DNA of 64,000 bases from Cryobacterium frigoriphilum (GTDB lineage Bacteria; Actinomycetota; Actinomycetes; Actinomycetales; Microbacteriaceae), in NCBI RefSeq assembly GCF_004403305.1, contig NZ_SOHE01000018.1:62001-126000 (forward strand). Direction: 5' to 3'. The position numbers and the translations under genes were made by a program. The notes under the pieces are model-generated. The model did not search any database. It was given only the letters and a program-made list of their open reading frames with translations, and was not told the DNA's origin. Shown piece after piece: positions 8,662-16,502 of the stretch (its first letter is position 1; every line of letters begins with the position of its first letter).

Positions 8662-9542
8662 CGGGTGCTCCAAGCGGTGGGGGCGGGCTGGTGAATGTAG
8701 CGGCTCAATACCCGCACCCACCTATTGGCGGGCAGCTCGGGGCAGAGCGCCGCCATGCCGGTGCCGAATTTGGAGATAACGGCGGGGCGGTGGCCGTGTG
8801 CCCAGAGCACGCGGTCAACGGCACCGGCCCGCGCGCCGGATTTGGTCTCGACGACGGTCAGTTCGGGCAGGTCGAGCCTGCGTTCGTTGTCTATCACCCA
8901 TGACAGGTCGGTGTCGATCGTCGCCCGGCTTTCGGAGGCCGGCAGGTAGAGCGTCGTGCGCCGGTAGCGGGTGGTGAGCGCCCGGGTGAAGCCAAGCGCC
9001 GCGCTGCCGCCGATACCCGACTCGTCGAGAATCTGGTCGGCATAGCGGCGGCCCTCCGGCGTGAGTCGGTTCCCGTCTGCGGTGTCGTAGGGCAGACGCT
9101 CCTTGACGGTGACGCTGCGCCCGCCGCGGGTTTTCACCTCCAGATAGGTGGCGGCGGAGTCGAGGTAGGTGCGGGTGCGGATCTTGAACCTCCGCCGCCG
9201 CGGCTGCGCCGTCAGAAAGTAGCTCGTGCGCTCGGGGGTATCGAAGTAGATCGATTCGTAGGCGAACGCGCGCACTCCCCCGATGTCGAGTACTCGGGTG
9301 TCGTCGGCCAGGTCGACGAGCACGGCGTCAAGGTCGGCGAGCGGCAGCACGTATTTGCGATCGACGCGGGTCTGCAGGCTCGCCCGCTCGGTCAGCTCCT
9401 CGAGGCCGATCGGCTCGAGGGCGGGCAATTCGAGGCCGGGCATATCGTGGGTGGGAATATCAGGCCCGGTCAGATCACGGCCCGTCAGATCACGGCCCGT
9501 CAGATCACGGCCGGTCAGATCAGGGGCGGCGAGCCGGGTCAC
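8658..9542 (-). CDS. VTC domain (polyphosphate polymerase-like) protein
   Basis: A 294-aa protein of the VTC/CYTH-like tunnel fold. Visible motifs are the basic strand RVDRKYVLP, IYFDTPERTSYFLT, RRFKIRTRTY, TYLEVKTRGGRSVTVKERL, VVETKSG and SKFGTGMA, supplying the basic and acidic residues that line the active tunnel in yeast Vtc4. Bacterial members are presumed to handle nucleotides or polyphosphate, but the activity is not shown for this group. The N-terminus is a DLTGR repeat made by four 15-bp DNA units (9471-9530). It starts with GTG overlapping the DUF4956 stop (GTGA) and is coupled to the following lipoprotein gene. Confidence 0.85.
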   Translation of the reverse strand: MTRLAAPDLTGRDLTGRDLTGRDLTGPDIPTHDMPGLELPALEPIGLEELTERASLQTRVDRKYVLPLADLDAVLVDLADDTRVLDIGGVRAFAYESIYFDTPERTSYFLTAQPRRRRFKIRTRTYLDSAATYLEVKTRGGRSVTVKERLPYDTADGNRLTPEGRRYADQILDESGIGGSAALGFTRALTTRYRRTTLYLPASESRATIDTDLSWVIDNERRLDLPELTVVETKSGARAGAVDRVLWAHGHRPAVISKFGTGMAALCPELPANRWVRVLSRYIHQPAPTAWSTR

Positions 9543-10237
9543 GAGTTGATCCGAGACAGCACGGCCGTTTCGGGCAGCGGATGCTCGGGCAGCGGATGCT
9601 CGGGCAGCCGGCCTGCGGGCCGGGCGGCGGCATCCGCTGCCTCGGTGACGGCACTCTCACGGGCAGCCGCCGGGCGAGCGAGCCGCTCACGCACCTCGTA
9701 GCGCACGTCAACGACGGTGGTGTCGTTGACGAGGTCGAGCCGCGTCACGTGCGCCGAATGTACCCGGGCGCCGAGCAGCTCGGTGAGGTGCAGCTGCAGT
9801 GCGGTCTCATCGGCGATCGCCCGCTCCAACACGACCGTCTGCTGCCGGTACTGACGGAAGAGGCGAGGGTGGTCGCCCACGAACATGACGGCGACGATGA
9901 GGCCCATCAGGGCGACCGCGAACCAGTTCAGTGTCGTGGCGGTCGCACTCAGCCCGGCGAGCAGGCCGAGGGCGAGCGAGGCGAAGTAGTACGCGACCTC
10001 GTGCTGCTCGATCTCGGTCGACCGCAGCCTGATGATCGACAGCACCCCAAACAGTCCCAGCCCGAGTCCAACGCCGACGGCACTCGACGCGAGTACCATC
10101 GCGACGGCCAGCACGCCGACGTTCACGCCGAGGTAGGCGGCGATCAGGTCCCGCCGGCGGTGACGCGGAAAGTACAGGCCGAATGTGAGCAGGCTGATGA
10201 CGCACAGGTCAATGGCGATCATCGCATATTGCAGCAT
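9539..10237 (-). CDS. DUF4956 membrane protein
   Basis: A 232-aa protein with four predicted membrane helices in residues 1-125 (MLQYAMIAIDLCVISLLTFG, LGVNVGVLAVAMVLASS, LGLFGVLSIIRLRSTEI, YYFASLALGLLAGLSA) and a cytosolic C-terminal domain, matching the DUF4956 family found beside VTC-domain genes. The sequence SIIRLRSTEIEQHEVAYYF is the family signature. The ATG at 10237 has GGAGGA five nt upstream. The C-terminus carries LPEHP repeats from 15-bp tandem units (9571-9600). It is first gene of a three-gene overlapping operon; it could anchor the VTC enzyme at the membrane. Confidence 0.85.
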   Translation of the reverse strand: MLQYAMIAIDLCVISLLTFGLYFPRHRRRDLIAAYLGVNVGVLAVAMVLASSAVGVGLGLGLFGVLSIIRLRSTEIEQHEVAYYFASLALGLLAGLSATATTLNWFAVALMGLIVAVMFVGDHPRLFRQYRQQTVVLERAIADETALQLHLTELLGARVHSAHVTRLDLVNDTTVVDVRYEVRERLARPAAARESAVTEAADAAARPAGRLPEHPLPEHPLPETAVLSRINS

Positions 10238-10249
10238 GGGGGTCCTCCA

Positions 10250-10311
10250 GATGAACACTCAGTGAGTTGGCACAGGTCAATTCGAGGTTTTCGAATTCGT
10301 TAGTGTTCATC
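10250..10311. promoter_or_regulatory. Nested inverted repeats in the DUF4956-VTC operon leader
   Basis: An outer perfect 10-bp inverted repeat GATGAACACT (10250-10259) and AGTGTTCATC (10302-10311) encloses an inner perfect 7-bp one, AATTCGA (10279-10285) and TCGAATT (10291-10297). The block sits directly upstream of the ribosome site of the DUF4956 gene. It looks like an operator pair or a structured RNA leader. Confidence 0.55.
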
Positions 10312-10416
10312 CAGCCAGTGCTGGCTATGCGTCGCCGATGGGCCTCCTATGAAGAAGTTAAGAGTGTTGCAGCAGTTTTGAGCGTTGAAGCAGTCACGTT
10401 GCAACGGTCACGAGTA

Positions 10417-11406
10417 TCAGCGCACGGCGGAGAGCTCCTCGGGCTCGGCGATGACATCGACCATGGCCGTGCCGCGCAGCACGGTGACGGGCAGCGGATG
10501 TCCGATCGCCTCAACAAAGAGCAGCCGCTGCAGGCTCTGCGCGTCGTGCACCGGCTGGCGTCCGGCGGAGAGCAACAGGTCACCGACTTTAAGTCCGGCG
10601 CGTGCGGCCGGCGATCGTTCGATCACGTCGACGACGCGCAGGGCGATCTCCTGGCCGACGCGCACGGCGACCTCCGGCCGCAAGGGTGTCGGGGCGCTGA
10701 TCAGGCCGAGGTAGGCGCGCCGCACGCGGCCGTCGCGCAGCAGCGCGTCGATGATGCGCCGGGTCGTGAGGTTGATGGGTACGGCCAATCCCAGGCCGAC
10801 GCCCGCGACGGCGGTGTTGATGCCGATCACGATTCCGCGAGAGTCTGCGAGGGCGCCACCCGAATTGCCCGGGTTGAGGGCGGCATCCGTCTGAATCACG
10901 TCTTCGATGACCCGGCCGGCGTCACCGAACCGGGTCGGCAGCGACCGGCCGAGGGCGCTGACCACGCCGGCTGTGACCGATCCGGACAGCCCCATCGGAT
11001 TGCCGACGGCGACCACGAGCTGGCCGACGCGCAAGCTGTCGGCGTTGCCGAGGGTCGCGGGGGCGGGAACGAGGCCAGCGCGGGCGTGCAGCACGGCGAG
11101 GTCGGAAAGGGGATCGGCGCCGACGATGTCAATGGGGCTCGTGGAGCCGTCGGCGAAGGTGGCGTTGCCCGCCGATGCCCCGGTGATCACGTGGGCGTTG
11201 GTGAGCAGATGGCCCGATTCGGAAAAGACCACCGCCGAGCCACCGCCCCGACGGGCATTGCCCCGGGACGTGGCCAGAAACATCTCGATGGCGGCGACCT
11301 GTCTGGTCACGGTCGCCGCGACGTCGGTCACGACCCGCGAATACGCATCGAGCGCATCAGCGGGAATCCCCTCGGCTTCGGCTCCGAGCGGATCGGTTTC
11401 ACTCAT
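10417..11406 (-). CDS. HtrA/DegP-like trypsin-fold serine protease with PDZ domain
   Basis: A 329-aa S1C protease. The catalytic triad is visible as His72 (LTNAHV), Asp102 (LSDLAVL) and Ser182 (NPGNSGGAL), followed by a C-terminal PDZ domain (IERSPAARAGLKVGDLLLSAG). Unlike membrane-anchored actinobacterial HtrA there is no signal peptide or transmembrane helix at the N-terminus, so it may act in the cytosol. The ATG at 11406 has GAAAGGA about 7 nt upstream. It is likely a quality-control protease. Confidence 0.87.
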   Translation of the reverse strand: MSETDPLGAEAEGIPADALDAYSRVVTDVAATVTRQVAAIEMFLATSRGNARRGGGSAVVFSESGHLLTNAHVITGASAGNATFADGSTSPIDIVGADPLSDLAVLHARAGLVPAPATLGNADSLRVGQLVVAVGNPMGLSGSVTAGVVSALGRSLPTRFGDAGRVIEDVIQTDAALNPGNSGGALADSRGIVIGINTAVAGVGLGLAVPINLTTRRIIDALLRDGRVRRAYLGLISAPTPLRPEVAVRVGQEIALRVVDVIERSPAARAGLKVGDLLLSAGRQPVHDAQSLQRLLFVEAIGHPLPVTVLRGTAMVDVIAEPEELSAVR

Positions 11407-11453
11407 TTATCGTTCCTTTCGTGCGGGTAGTGCGGCTAGTGCGGGTAGTGCGG

Positions 11454-11945
11454 TTAGGCGGTATCGAGGTCTGTGCCGTCGTGCGCGGCCTGCAGCGCGG
11501 CAATGTCGAGCTTGGTCATGGCGAGCATGGCCTGCATGGTGCGGCCCGACTTCTCGGGGTCCGGGTCAGAGAGAAGTTCACCGAGCACCGCCGGCACGAT
11601 CTGCCAGGACAGCCCGAACTTGTCTTTCAGCCAACCGCACTGGCTCGGCTCGCCGCCGTCAGCGGTGAGCCTGCTCCAATAGTCGTCAATTTCGGGCTGG
11701 GTATTCGCGTTGACGAACAGCGAGATTGCCTCGCTGAACTGAAAGGCGGGACCGGCGTTCAGGGCCTGCACGCGCAGGCCGTCGATCTCAAAGGTGACCG
11801 ACATCGCCGTGCCGGCCGGAGCCGGCGAGCCTTCGGGGTATCGCGTCACCTGAAGAATGCGGGAGTTTCTGAACACGGAGGTATAGAGCGTGGCTGCTTC
11901 CTCGGCCTGGTTGTCAAACCACAGAAACGGGCTGATGTTCTGCAT
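11454..11945 (-). CDS. VOC-family (PhnB-like) protein
   Basis: A 163-aa protein of the vicinal oxygen chelate fold, of the group annotated as PhnB or 3-demethylubiquinone-9 3-methyltransferase-like. Motifs are ISPFLWFDNQAEEAATLYTS, VFEIDGLRVQ-like text, FQFSEAISLFVN, CGWLKDKFGLSWQIVP and the C-terminal AMLAMTKLDIAAL. The enzymatic role is unknown. AAGGAG lies 6 nt before the ATG. It follows the ATP-grasp gene on the same strand but is separated from it by a strong hairpin. Confidence 0.8.
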   Translation of the reverse strand: MQNISPFLWFDNQAEEAATLYTSVFRNSRILQVTRYPEGSPAPAGTAMSVTFEIDGLRVQALNAGPAFQFSEAISLFVNANTQPEIDDYWSRLTADGGEPSQCGWLKDKFGLSWQIVPAVLGELLSDPDPEKSGRTMQAMLAMTKLDIAALQAAHDGTDLDTA

Positions 11946-12027
11946 GACGCACTCCTTCGTTCGCTGGGCGGGCGCGCACTGAGGTGACTATCGTACCTTT
12001 CGAACGGCTTTGAGTGCCATCTCTGCG

Positions 12028-12049
12028 GGCACCTAATTATTTAGGTGCC
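12028..12049. terminator. Perfect 9-bp inverted repeat between ATP-grasp and VOC genes
   Basis: GGCACCTAA-TTAT-TTAGGTGCC is a perfect palindromic hairpin. It lies within 27 bp of the stop of the ATP-grasp gene and about 80 bp before the start of the VOC gene. It is flanked by a direct repeat GTGCCATCTC (12015 and 12045). It may be a terminator of the upstream unit or an operator of the VOC gene. Confidence 0.5.
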
Positions 12050-12075
12050 ATCTCACGGGCGCCGCGGTGAGCGCA

Positions 12076-13065
12076 CTAGTCAGCGGAGTACCGGGCCGCG
12101 AGTTCGCCGCCCAGAAAGCGGGCCACCGATCGCGCGCCACCCGCCTCGGACAGGCCGGCCTCGACGTCGGGGTTGTAGTTGGTATTCGTGTTCACGTCAT
12201 AGGTGACAAAACGACCGTCGGCCGTCTCGATGAATTCGACGCCGGCCACCTCGATTCCGTGCTCGGCCAAGAAGGCCTCAATTTTCACGATCAGCGGATG
12301 CCCCGCCTCGATCTCGTCGCGCCGGGTAAACAGGCTGGCTCCCGCGCCGGGCACGGCGCACACCGCTGGGGCCAGGCCGGGCGCCGGCTCGACCACGCAC
12401 GCATCGGCCGGACACAGCTCGAAGCTGCCCGCGGAGGTGTCGACGCGCACCGCGTAGACGAACCGACCGCCGACGAACTCCGCCCGGGTGATGAAGGGTT
12501 CGGCGCTCAGCACGTACTCCTGCAGCAGGGTGACCCCGTCGATCGGAACCTCAAAATCGGCCCCGGCGACGTAGGCATCGAAGTCGGTGTAGCTATCGAA
12601 CCGGCGCACACCGAGCCCTTTGCCGCCCTGGTTGTGCTTGGTGATGAACGGCAGGGCCAGTTCGCGAGCGCGCGCGCCGAGATCGTCGACCCCGAATACG
12701 GCGATGGTGGCCGGAACGTCGAACCCGGCCGCGCCGAGCTGCACGTACTGGGCCACCTTGCTCACCTCGAGTTCTACGACGTGGGTGCCGTTGATCACCC
12801 GACGGCCGTGCGCTTCGAGCCAGCGCAGCACCGAACGGGCGTATTCCTTCGCGTGGGCGTGGCCGCGGGTGTGTGACGACGCGCTCAGGCGCGACCAGAA
12901 CACGCCCTCCGGCGGGGCCTGGGTGAGGTCGATCGAGCCGGCATCCAGCATCCACTCGCGGTACGGCACACCCTCGGCCTCGAAACCGGCCAGCAGGGGC
13001 GGCATCCAGTCGTTGTTCTCGTGCACAATGTAGACAACCGGGGTCGCCGCAGCCAGAAACGTCAT
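12076..13065 (-). CDS. RimK-like ATP-grasp ligase
   Basis: A 329-aa protein of the ATP-grasp fold: residues about 100-300 include the glycine-rich ATP-binding strand ITKHNQGGKGLGVRRF, LLQEYVLSAEPFITRAEFVGGRFVYAVRV and the magnesium-binding end EFIETADGRFVTYDVNTNTNYN. This resembles RimK-type amino acid ligases, but the acceptor substrate is unknown. An ATG at 13065 follows a -10 box TAGGCT (13072-13077) by 6 nt, suggesting a leaderless message. It lies 63 bp after the class I glutamine amidotransferase gene on the same strand, and the two may act in one amidation or ligation pathway. Confidence 0.8.
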   Translation of the reverse strand: MTFLAAATPVVYIVHENNDWMPPLLAGFEAEGVPYREWMLDAGSIDLTQAPPEGVFWSRLSASSHTRGHAHAKEYARSVLRWLEAHGRRVINGTHVVELEVSKVAQYVQLGAAGFDVPATIAVFGVDDLGARARELALPFITKHNQGGKGLGVRRFDSYTDFDAYVAGADFEVPIDGVTLLQEYVLSAEPFITRAEFVGGRFVYAVRVDTSAGSFELCPADACVVEPAPGLAPAVCAVPGAGASLFTRRDEIEAGHPLIVKIEAFLAEHGIEVAGVEFIETADGRFVTYDVNTNTNYNPDVEAGLSEAGGARSVARFLGGELAARYSAD

Positions 13066-13128
13066 GGCGCCAGCCTACGTCGAGCTTCCGCTGCCTCGCG
13101 GCGCAGGGTCGCCGCCCGGGCGCAGTTT

Positions 13129-13923
13129 CTACGCTTCGCCCGGGTACCTGATCTGCGCCACGGATGCCGCGGCATCCGTCGCCGTCGCATCGTCGGCGCC
13201 GAAACGCGCGACAAACGCGGTGAGCAGCTTCGCCGGTTCGGTGACGGTCGAGGCGCCGATTGCCGTCATCACGTCGTTGAGGCGATCCGGGTGAAAGTAG
13301 CCATTGTCGCGGTAGATGCGCAGCCGGGTGACGATGCTCTCCCGGGTGAGTTCGGGATGAAACTGGGTCGCGTAGACGTTGCGGCCGACCCGGAAAGCCT
13401 GCACCGGGCAGGCGCGACCGCTCGCCAGCACCACCGCGCCGGGCGGCACCTGGCTGCAGGCCTCCTTGTGCCCGACAAAACCGACGAAGTTCGGCGCGAG
13501 CGCAGCGAACAGCGGATCGCTGCGCCCGTCATCGGTCAGGGTGATCTCGATCGGGCCGGCCTCCTCACCCCAGGCGCTGTCGACGACCCCGTGCAGGTGC
13601 GCGGTGAGCAGCCCGATGCCGTAACAGGCGCCGAGGAACGGAAAGTCCTGTGCGATCACGCGGTCGAGCAGGTGCCCGAGTTCGTGCTCGACCCGGCGCT
13701 GCACCGCCGTCTTCTCGTCATCGGGATCGCCCGCGTTGAAGGGGCTGCCGCCCACGATGATGCCGGAATAGTCGGCCAGGTCGATCTCCGGCATCGGCCC
13801 GGCCTCGAGCCGCACCCGGTGCAGCTGCGAACGCGTGAGCCCGGCGCCGGCGAGAAACCCGGAATATTCGTCATCGGCGGCTTCGTCTTCGGGGCGCGTG
13901 GCCAGCAACAGAAACGGTTTCAC
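13129..13923 (-). CDS. Class I glutamine amidotransferase-like protein
   Basis: A 264-aa stand-alone class I amidotransferase. The nucleophile elbow is FLGACYGIG with Cys100, and the rest of the triad is His189 and Glu191 in TQFHPEL. IIVGGSPFN and GHKEACSQVP are typical of GuaA-like stand-alone members. The GTG start at 13923 lies 6 nt after TAACAT (13930-13935), again suggesting a leaderless message. It precedes the RimK-like ATP-grasp gene. It could supply ammonia or cleave gamma-glutamyl groups; the partner is not known. Confidence 0.82.
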   Translation of the reverse strand: MKPFLLLATRPEDEAADDEYSGFLAGAGLTRSQLHRVRLEAGPMPEIDLADYSGIIVGGSPFNAGDPDDEKTAVQRRVEHELGHLLDRVIAQDFPFLGACYGIGLLTAHLHGVVDSAWGEEAGPIEITLTDDGRSDPLFAALAPNFVGFVGHKEACSQVPPGAVVLASGRACPVQAFRVGRNVYATQFHPELTRESIVTRLRIYRDNGYFHPDRLNDVMTAIGASTVTEPAKLLTAFVARFGADDATATDAAASVAQIRYPGEA

Positions 13924-14005
13924 GCGCCCATGTTACTGACGTTCCGCACTTCTCGCCGACGATGGCGCGCGGGCCGGCGCACCGGGCGGCCGATACTGTG
14001 GGTGA

Positions 14006-15280
14006 GTGACAGCGAGGGCAGCGGATGCGGGACGGGGGCGACCCGCAGCATCCGCCGACTGGACTGGCCACTCGCACGGCAGCAGCGACTATCGCCGCCT
14101 GCTCGCCGGCCTGTTCTTCGCCGGAATCGCCACCTTCGCGCAGCTCTACTCGCCGCAGGCGGTGCTCGCCCATCTCGCCGACGATCTTCGGGTCAGTGCC
14201 GCGGATTCGGCGCTCGTCGTGTCCGCCTCGACCATTGGGCTCGCAATCGGGGTGATCCCGTGGTCGGTCGTGGCCGACCGCATCGGCCGGGTGCGCGCCA
14301 TGGCGATCGCCGTCATCGCCGCGACCGTGTTCGGGCTGCTCGTGCCGTTCGCCCCCACCTTTTCGCTGCTGCTCACCGGGCGACTCGTCGAGGGACTCAT
14401 GCTCGGCGGGGTGCCGGCGATCGCGATCGCCTACCTGAGCGAGGAGATCGAGCCCCGGCACGCCGCGCGTGCCGCCGGAACCTACGTCGCCGGTACGTCG
14501 ATCGGCGGGCTGCTCGGCCGCCTCGTCGCCGGCCCGGTCACCGAGTTCAGCAACTGGCGAGTCGGCGTGTTCGCTGTCGCGGTGCTGTGCGCGATCTCAG
14601 CGGTGCTGTTCATCGTGCTCGTGCCTGCCTCCCGCGGCTTCGTTCCGCGGCCCGCGCGCCGGGCGTCCCGTGCTGCGCCGCCCGCGCACCCGCCACTGCT
14701 GCATTTGCTGCGCGAGAACCTCAAATCGAAGCGGATGCTGGCCCTCTACGCCCAGGGGTTCCTGCTGATGGGCGGGTTCGTCGCCCTATATAACTACCTC
14801 GGCTTCAGGCTCAGCGGTCACCCGTTCGGACTCCCCCAATCGCTCGTGAGCCTCGTGTTCGTGGCGTATCTCGGCGGCACCTGGTCGTCGGCGCAGGCCG
14901 GAATTCTCGCCGCCCGCTTCGGCCGCTGGGCGGTGCTGCTGAGTTCCCTCGCCCTGATGGTCGTCGGGGTCCTGCTGACCCTGTCGCCGCTGCTCGTCCT
15001 CACCCTGCTCGGCGTGCTGCTGGCGACGGCGGGATTCTTCGCGGCGCACGCCGTGGCATCCGGCTGGACCGGTGTCGAGGCCACCGTGGGCCGGGCCCAG
15101 GCCTCATCGCTGTACAACCTGTCGTATTACGCCGGGTCGAGCCTGTTCGGCTGGCTCGGCGGGGTGTTCTTCGTGACCTGGGGCTGGGCGGGCACGGCCG
15201 GCATGGTCGCCGGCCTCGCCCTCGCCGCCGCGCTGCTCACGGTGCTGCTGCTGCGCCCGACCCGCTCACCGCGGCCCTGA
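14006..15280 (+). CDS. Major facilitator superfamily transporter (YnfM-like)
   Basis: A 424-aa twelve-helix transporter. The first half shows FAQLYSPQAVLAHLADDLRVSA, the loop motif ADRIGRVRAMA and LLLTGRLVEGLMLGGVPAIAIAYLSEE, as in the YnfM/arabinose-efflux-like MFS group. The substrate is unknown; drug or sugar efflux is typical. The GTG at 14006 follows TACTGT (13994-13999) by 6 nt, so translation is probably from a leaderless message. The gene is divergent from the amidotransferase gene with an 82-bp gap. Confidence 0.85.
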   Translation: MTARAADAGRGRPAASADWTGHSHGSSDYRRLLAGLFFAGIATFAQLYSPQAVLAHLADDLRVSAADSALVVSASTIGLAIGVIPWSVVADRIGRVRAMAIAVIAATVFGLLVPFAPTFSLLLTGRLVEGLMLGGVPAIAIAYLSEEIEPRHAARAAGTYVAGTSIGGLLGRLVAGPVTEFSNWRVGVFAVAVLCAISAVLFIVLVPASRGFVPRPARRASRAAPPAHPPLLHLLRENLKSKRMLALYAQGFLLMGGFVALYNYLGFRLSGHPFGLPQSLVSLVFVAYLGGTWSSAQAGILAARFGRWAVLLSSLALMVVGVLLTLSPLLVLTLLGVLLATAGFFAAHAVASGWTGVEATVGRAQASSLYNLSYYAGSSLFGWLGGVFFVTWGWAGTAGMVAGLALAAALLTVLLLRPTRSPRP

Positions 15281-15330
15281 CCGCACGCCCCAGCCCGCAC
15301 GCCCCAGCCCGCACGCCCCAGCCCGCACGG
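15281..15330. repeat. 14-bp tandem repeat, 3.5 copies
   Basis: The unit CCGCACGCCCCAGC is repeated perfectly three times and then partly (CCGCACGG). It fills the gap between the convergent MFS transporter and LigD-polymerase genes. Confidence 0.85.
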
Positions 15331-15332
15331 CG

Positions 15333-16352
15333 CTACGTCGGGCGGGCGCGGCTGGGCTGCACCCGCGGTGGCTCACCTGGCATCTTCGGAAAGTCGGGTG
15401 GAAACGGCAGCTCGCCGAGTCCGGCCGCCAGATCGCGGCTCCACCAGGCGAGCAGGGTGTCAATCGTTCCGGGGGCGTCGTGCAGCCCCGACCAGGGGTC
15501 ACCGAGTCTGCGCAGGCGTTCGGGCACCGTGAGAATCGTGAACGCGGCGGGATCGGCGTGTTCAAGCTCGTCCCAGGTGAGCGGGCACGACACCGGAGCA
15601 TGCCCGAGCGGGCGTGGGCTGTAGGCCCCCGCCATCGTGCGGTCACGGTTGGCCTGATTGAAGTCGACGAAGATCCGTTCGCCGCGCAGTTCCTTCCACC
15701 AGGCGGTAGTGACCCGGTGCGGCATCCGTCGTTCAAGTTCGCGGGCGGCGGCGATCACCGCGTGCCGCACCTCGAGAAACTCGTGTTGGGCGACGATGGG
15801 CGCGAAGACGTGCAGGCCACGGTTACCGCTCGTCTTCACAAACGCCGTCAGTCCGGCCTCGGCGAGTACCGCGCGCAGCTCGATCGCGACCGTGATCGCA
15901 TCGTCGAAGGCCGTGCCCGGCTGCGGGTCGAGGTCGATGCGCAGCTCATCGGGCAGGTCGGTTGCACCGGCGCGCGAGGCCCAGGGATGAAACACGATCG
16001 TGTTCATCTGCACCGCCCAGACCGCGCCCGCGGGTTCATCGATCACGAGCTGCGGATGCTGCCGCCCGCTCGGATAGACCACCGTCACCGCCCTGACGAA
16101 CTCCGGAACGCCCTTCGGCGGGTTCTTCGAAAAGTACTGCTCGCCCTCGATGCCGGCCGGAAATCGTTGCAGTGACACGGGCCGATCACCGTTGGCGGTG
16201 ACGAAGGCGTCCCCCACGTCGATGATGTACCGGGCCAGGTCGAGCTTGGTCAGGCCGAGGTCGGGGTAGAGCACGCGCTCAGGGCTCGAGAGCCGCACCT
16301 CGCGCACGCCCGACGGTGCGGGAACGGACACCATCACGGCATCGCTCGTCAT
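15333..16352 (-). CDS. LigD-type primase-polymerase (NHEJ polymerase domain)
   Basis: A 339-aa stand-alone copy of the LigD polymerase domain, an archaeo-eukaryotic primase-like enzyme that fills ends during non-homologous end joining. Catalytic acidic residues are visible at Asp140 and Asp142 (RIDLDPQPG) and Asp231 (IFVDFNQANRDRT); KTSGNRGLHVFAPI is the nucleotide-binding motif. Other family text includes YFSKNPPKGVPEFV and AVWAVQMNTIVFHPW. No ligase or nuclease domain is fused and no Ku gene is in the window. GAGG lies just before the ATG, preceded by a six-codon mini-ORF that overlaps it. Confidence 0.9.
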   Translation of the reverse strand: MTSDAVMVSVPAPSGVREVRLSSPERVLYPDLGLTKLDLARYIIDVGDAFVTANGDRPVSLQRFPAGIEGEQYFSKNPPKGVPEFVRAVTVVYPSGRQHPQLVIDEPAGAVWAVQMNTIVFHPWASRAGATDLPDELRIDLDPQPGTAFDDAITVAIELRAVLAEAGLTAFVKTSGNRGLHVFAPIVAQHEFLEVRHAVIAAARELERRMPHRVTTAWWKELRGERIFVDFNQANRDRTMAGAYSPRPLGHAPVSCPLTWDELEHADPAAFTILTVPERLRRLGDPWSGLHDAPGTIDTLLAWWSRDLAAGLGELPFPPDFPKMPGEPPRVQPSRARPT

Positions 16353-16381
16353 GCTGCCTCACCCGTCATGCGCACAACCTA
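16349..16381 (-). promoter_or_regulatory. -10 box and overlapping six-codon ORF before the LigD-polymerase gene
   Basis: TAGGTT (16376-16381) is a good -10 box. An ATG begins 6 nt after it at 16369 and opens a six-codon frame (M-T-G-E-A-A) whose stop overlaps the LigD-polymerase start as ATGA. It may be a leaderless leader peptide that couples translation, or simply the 5' leader containing the GAGG ribosome site. Confidence 0.4.
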
Positions 16382-16502
16382 CCCGCATCCAGCACACCCC
16401 GGGGCCGGCCTAGCGCCAGCCGGAACAGGACAAGACCTGAACAGTGCGTAAACACCGGCGAGTTCACCGCCGAGAGCACCGGTGTCGGAGTAGTCAGTTA
16501 AC

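Noticed and set aside
13129-13923. GMP synthase (guaA)
   Set aside because: Only the class I amidotransferase domain is present; there is no ATP pyrophosphatase domain.
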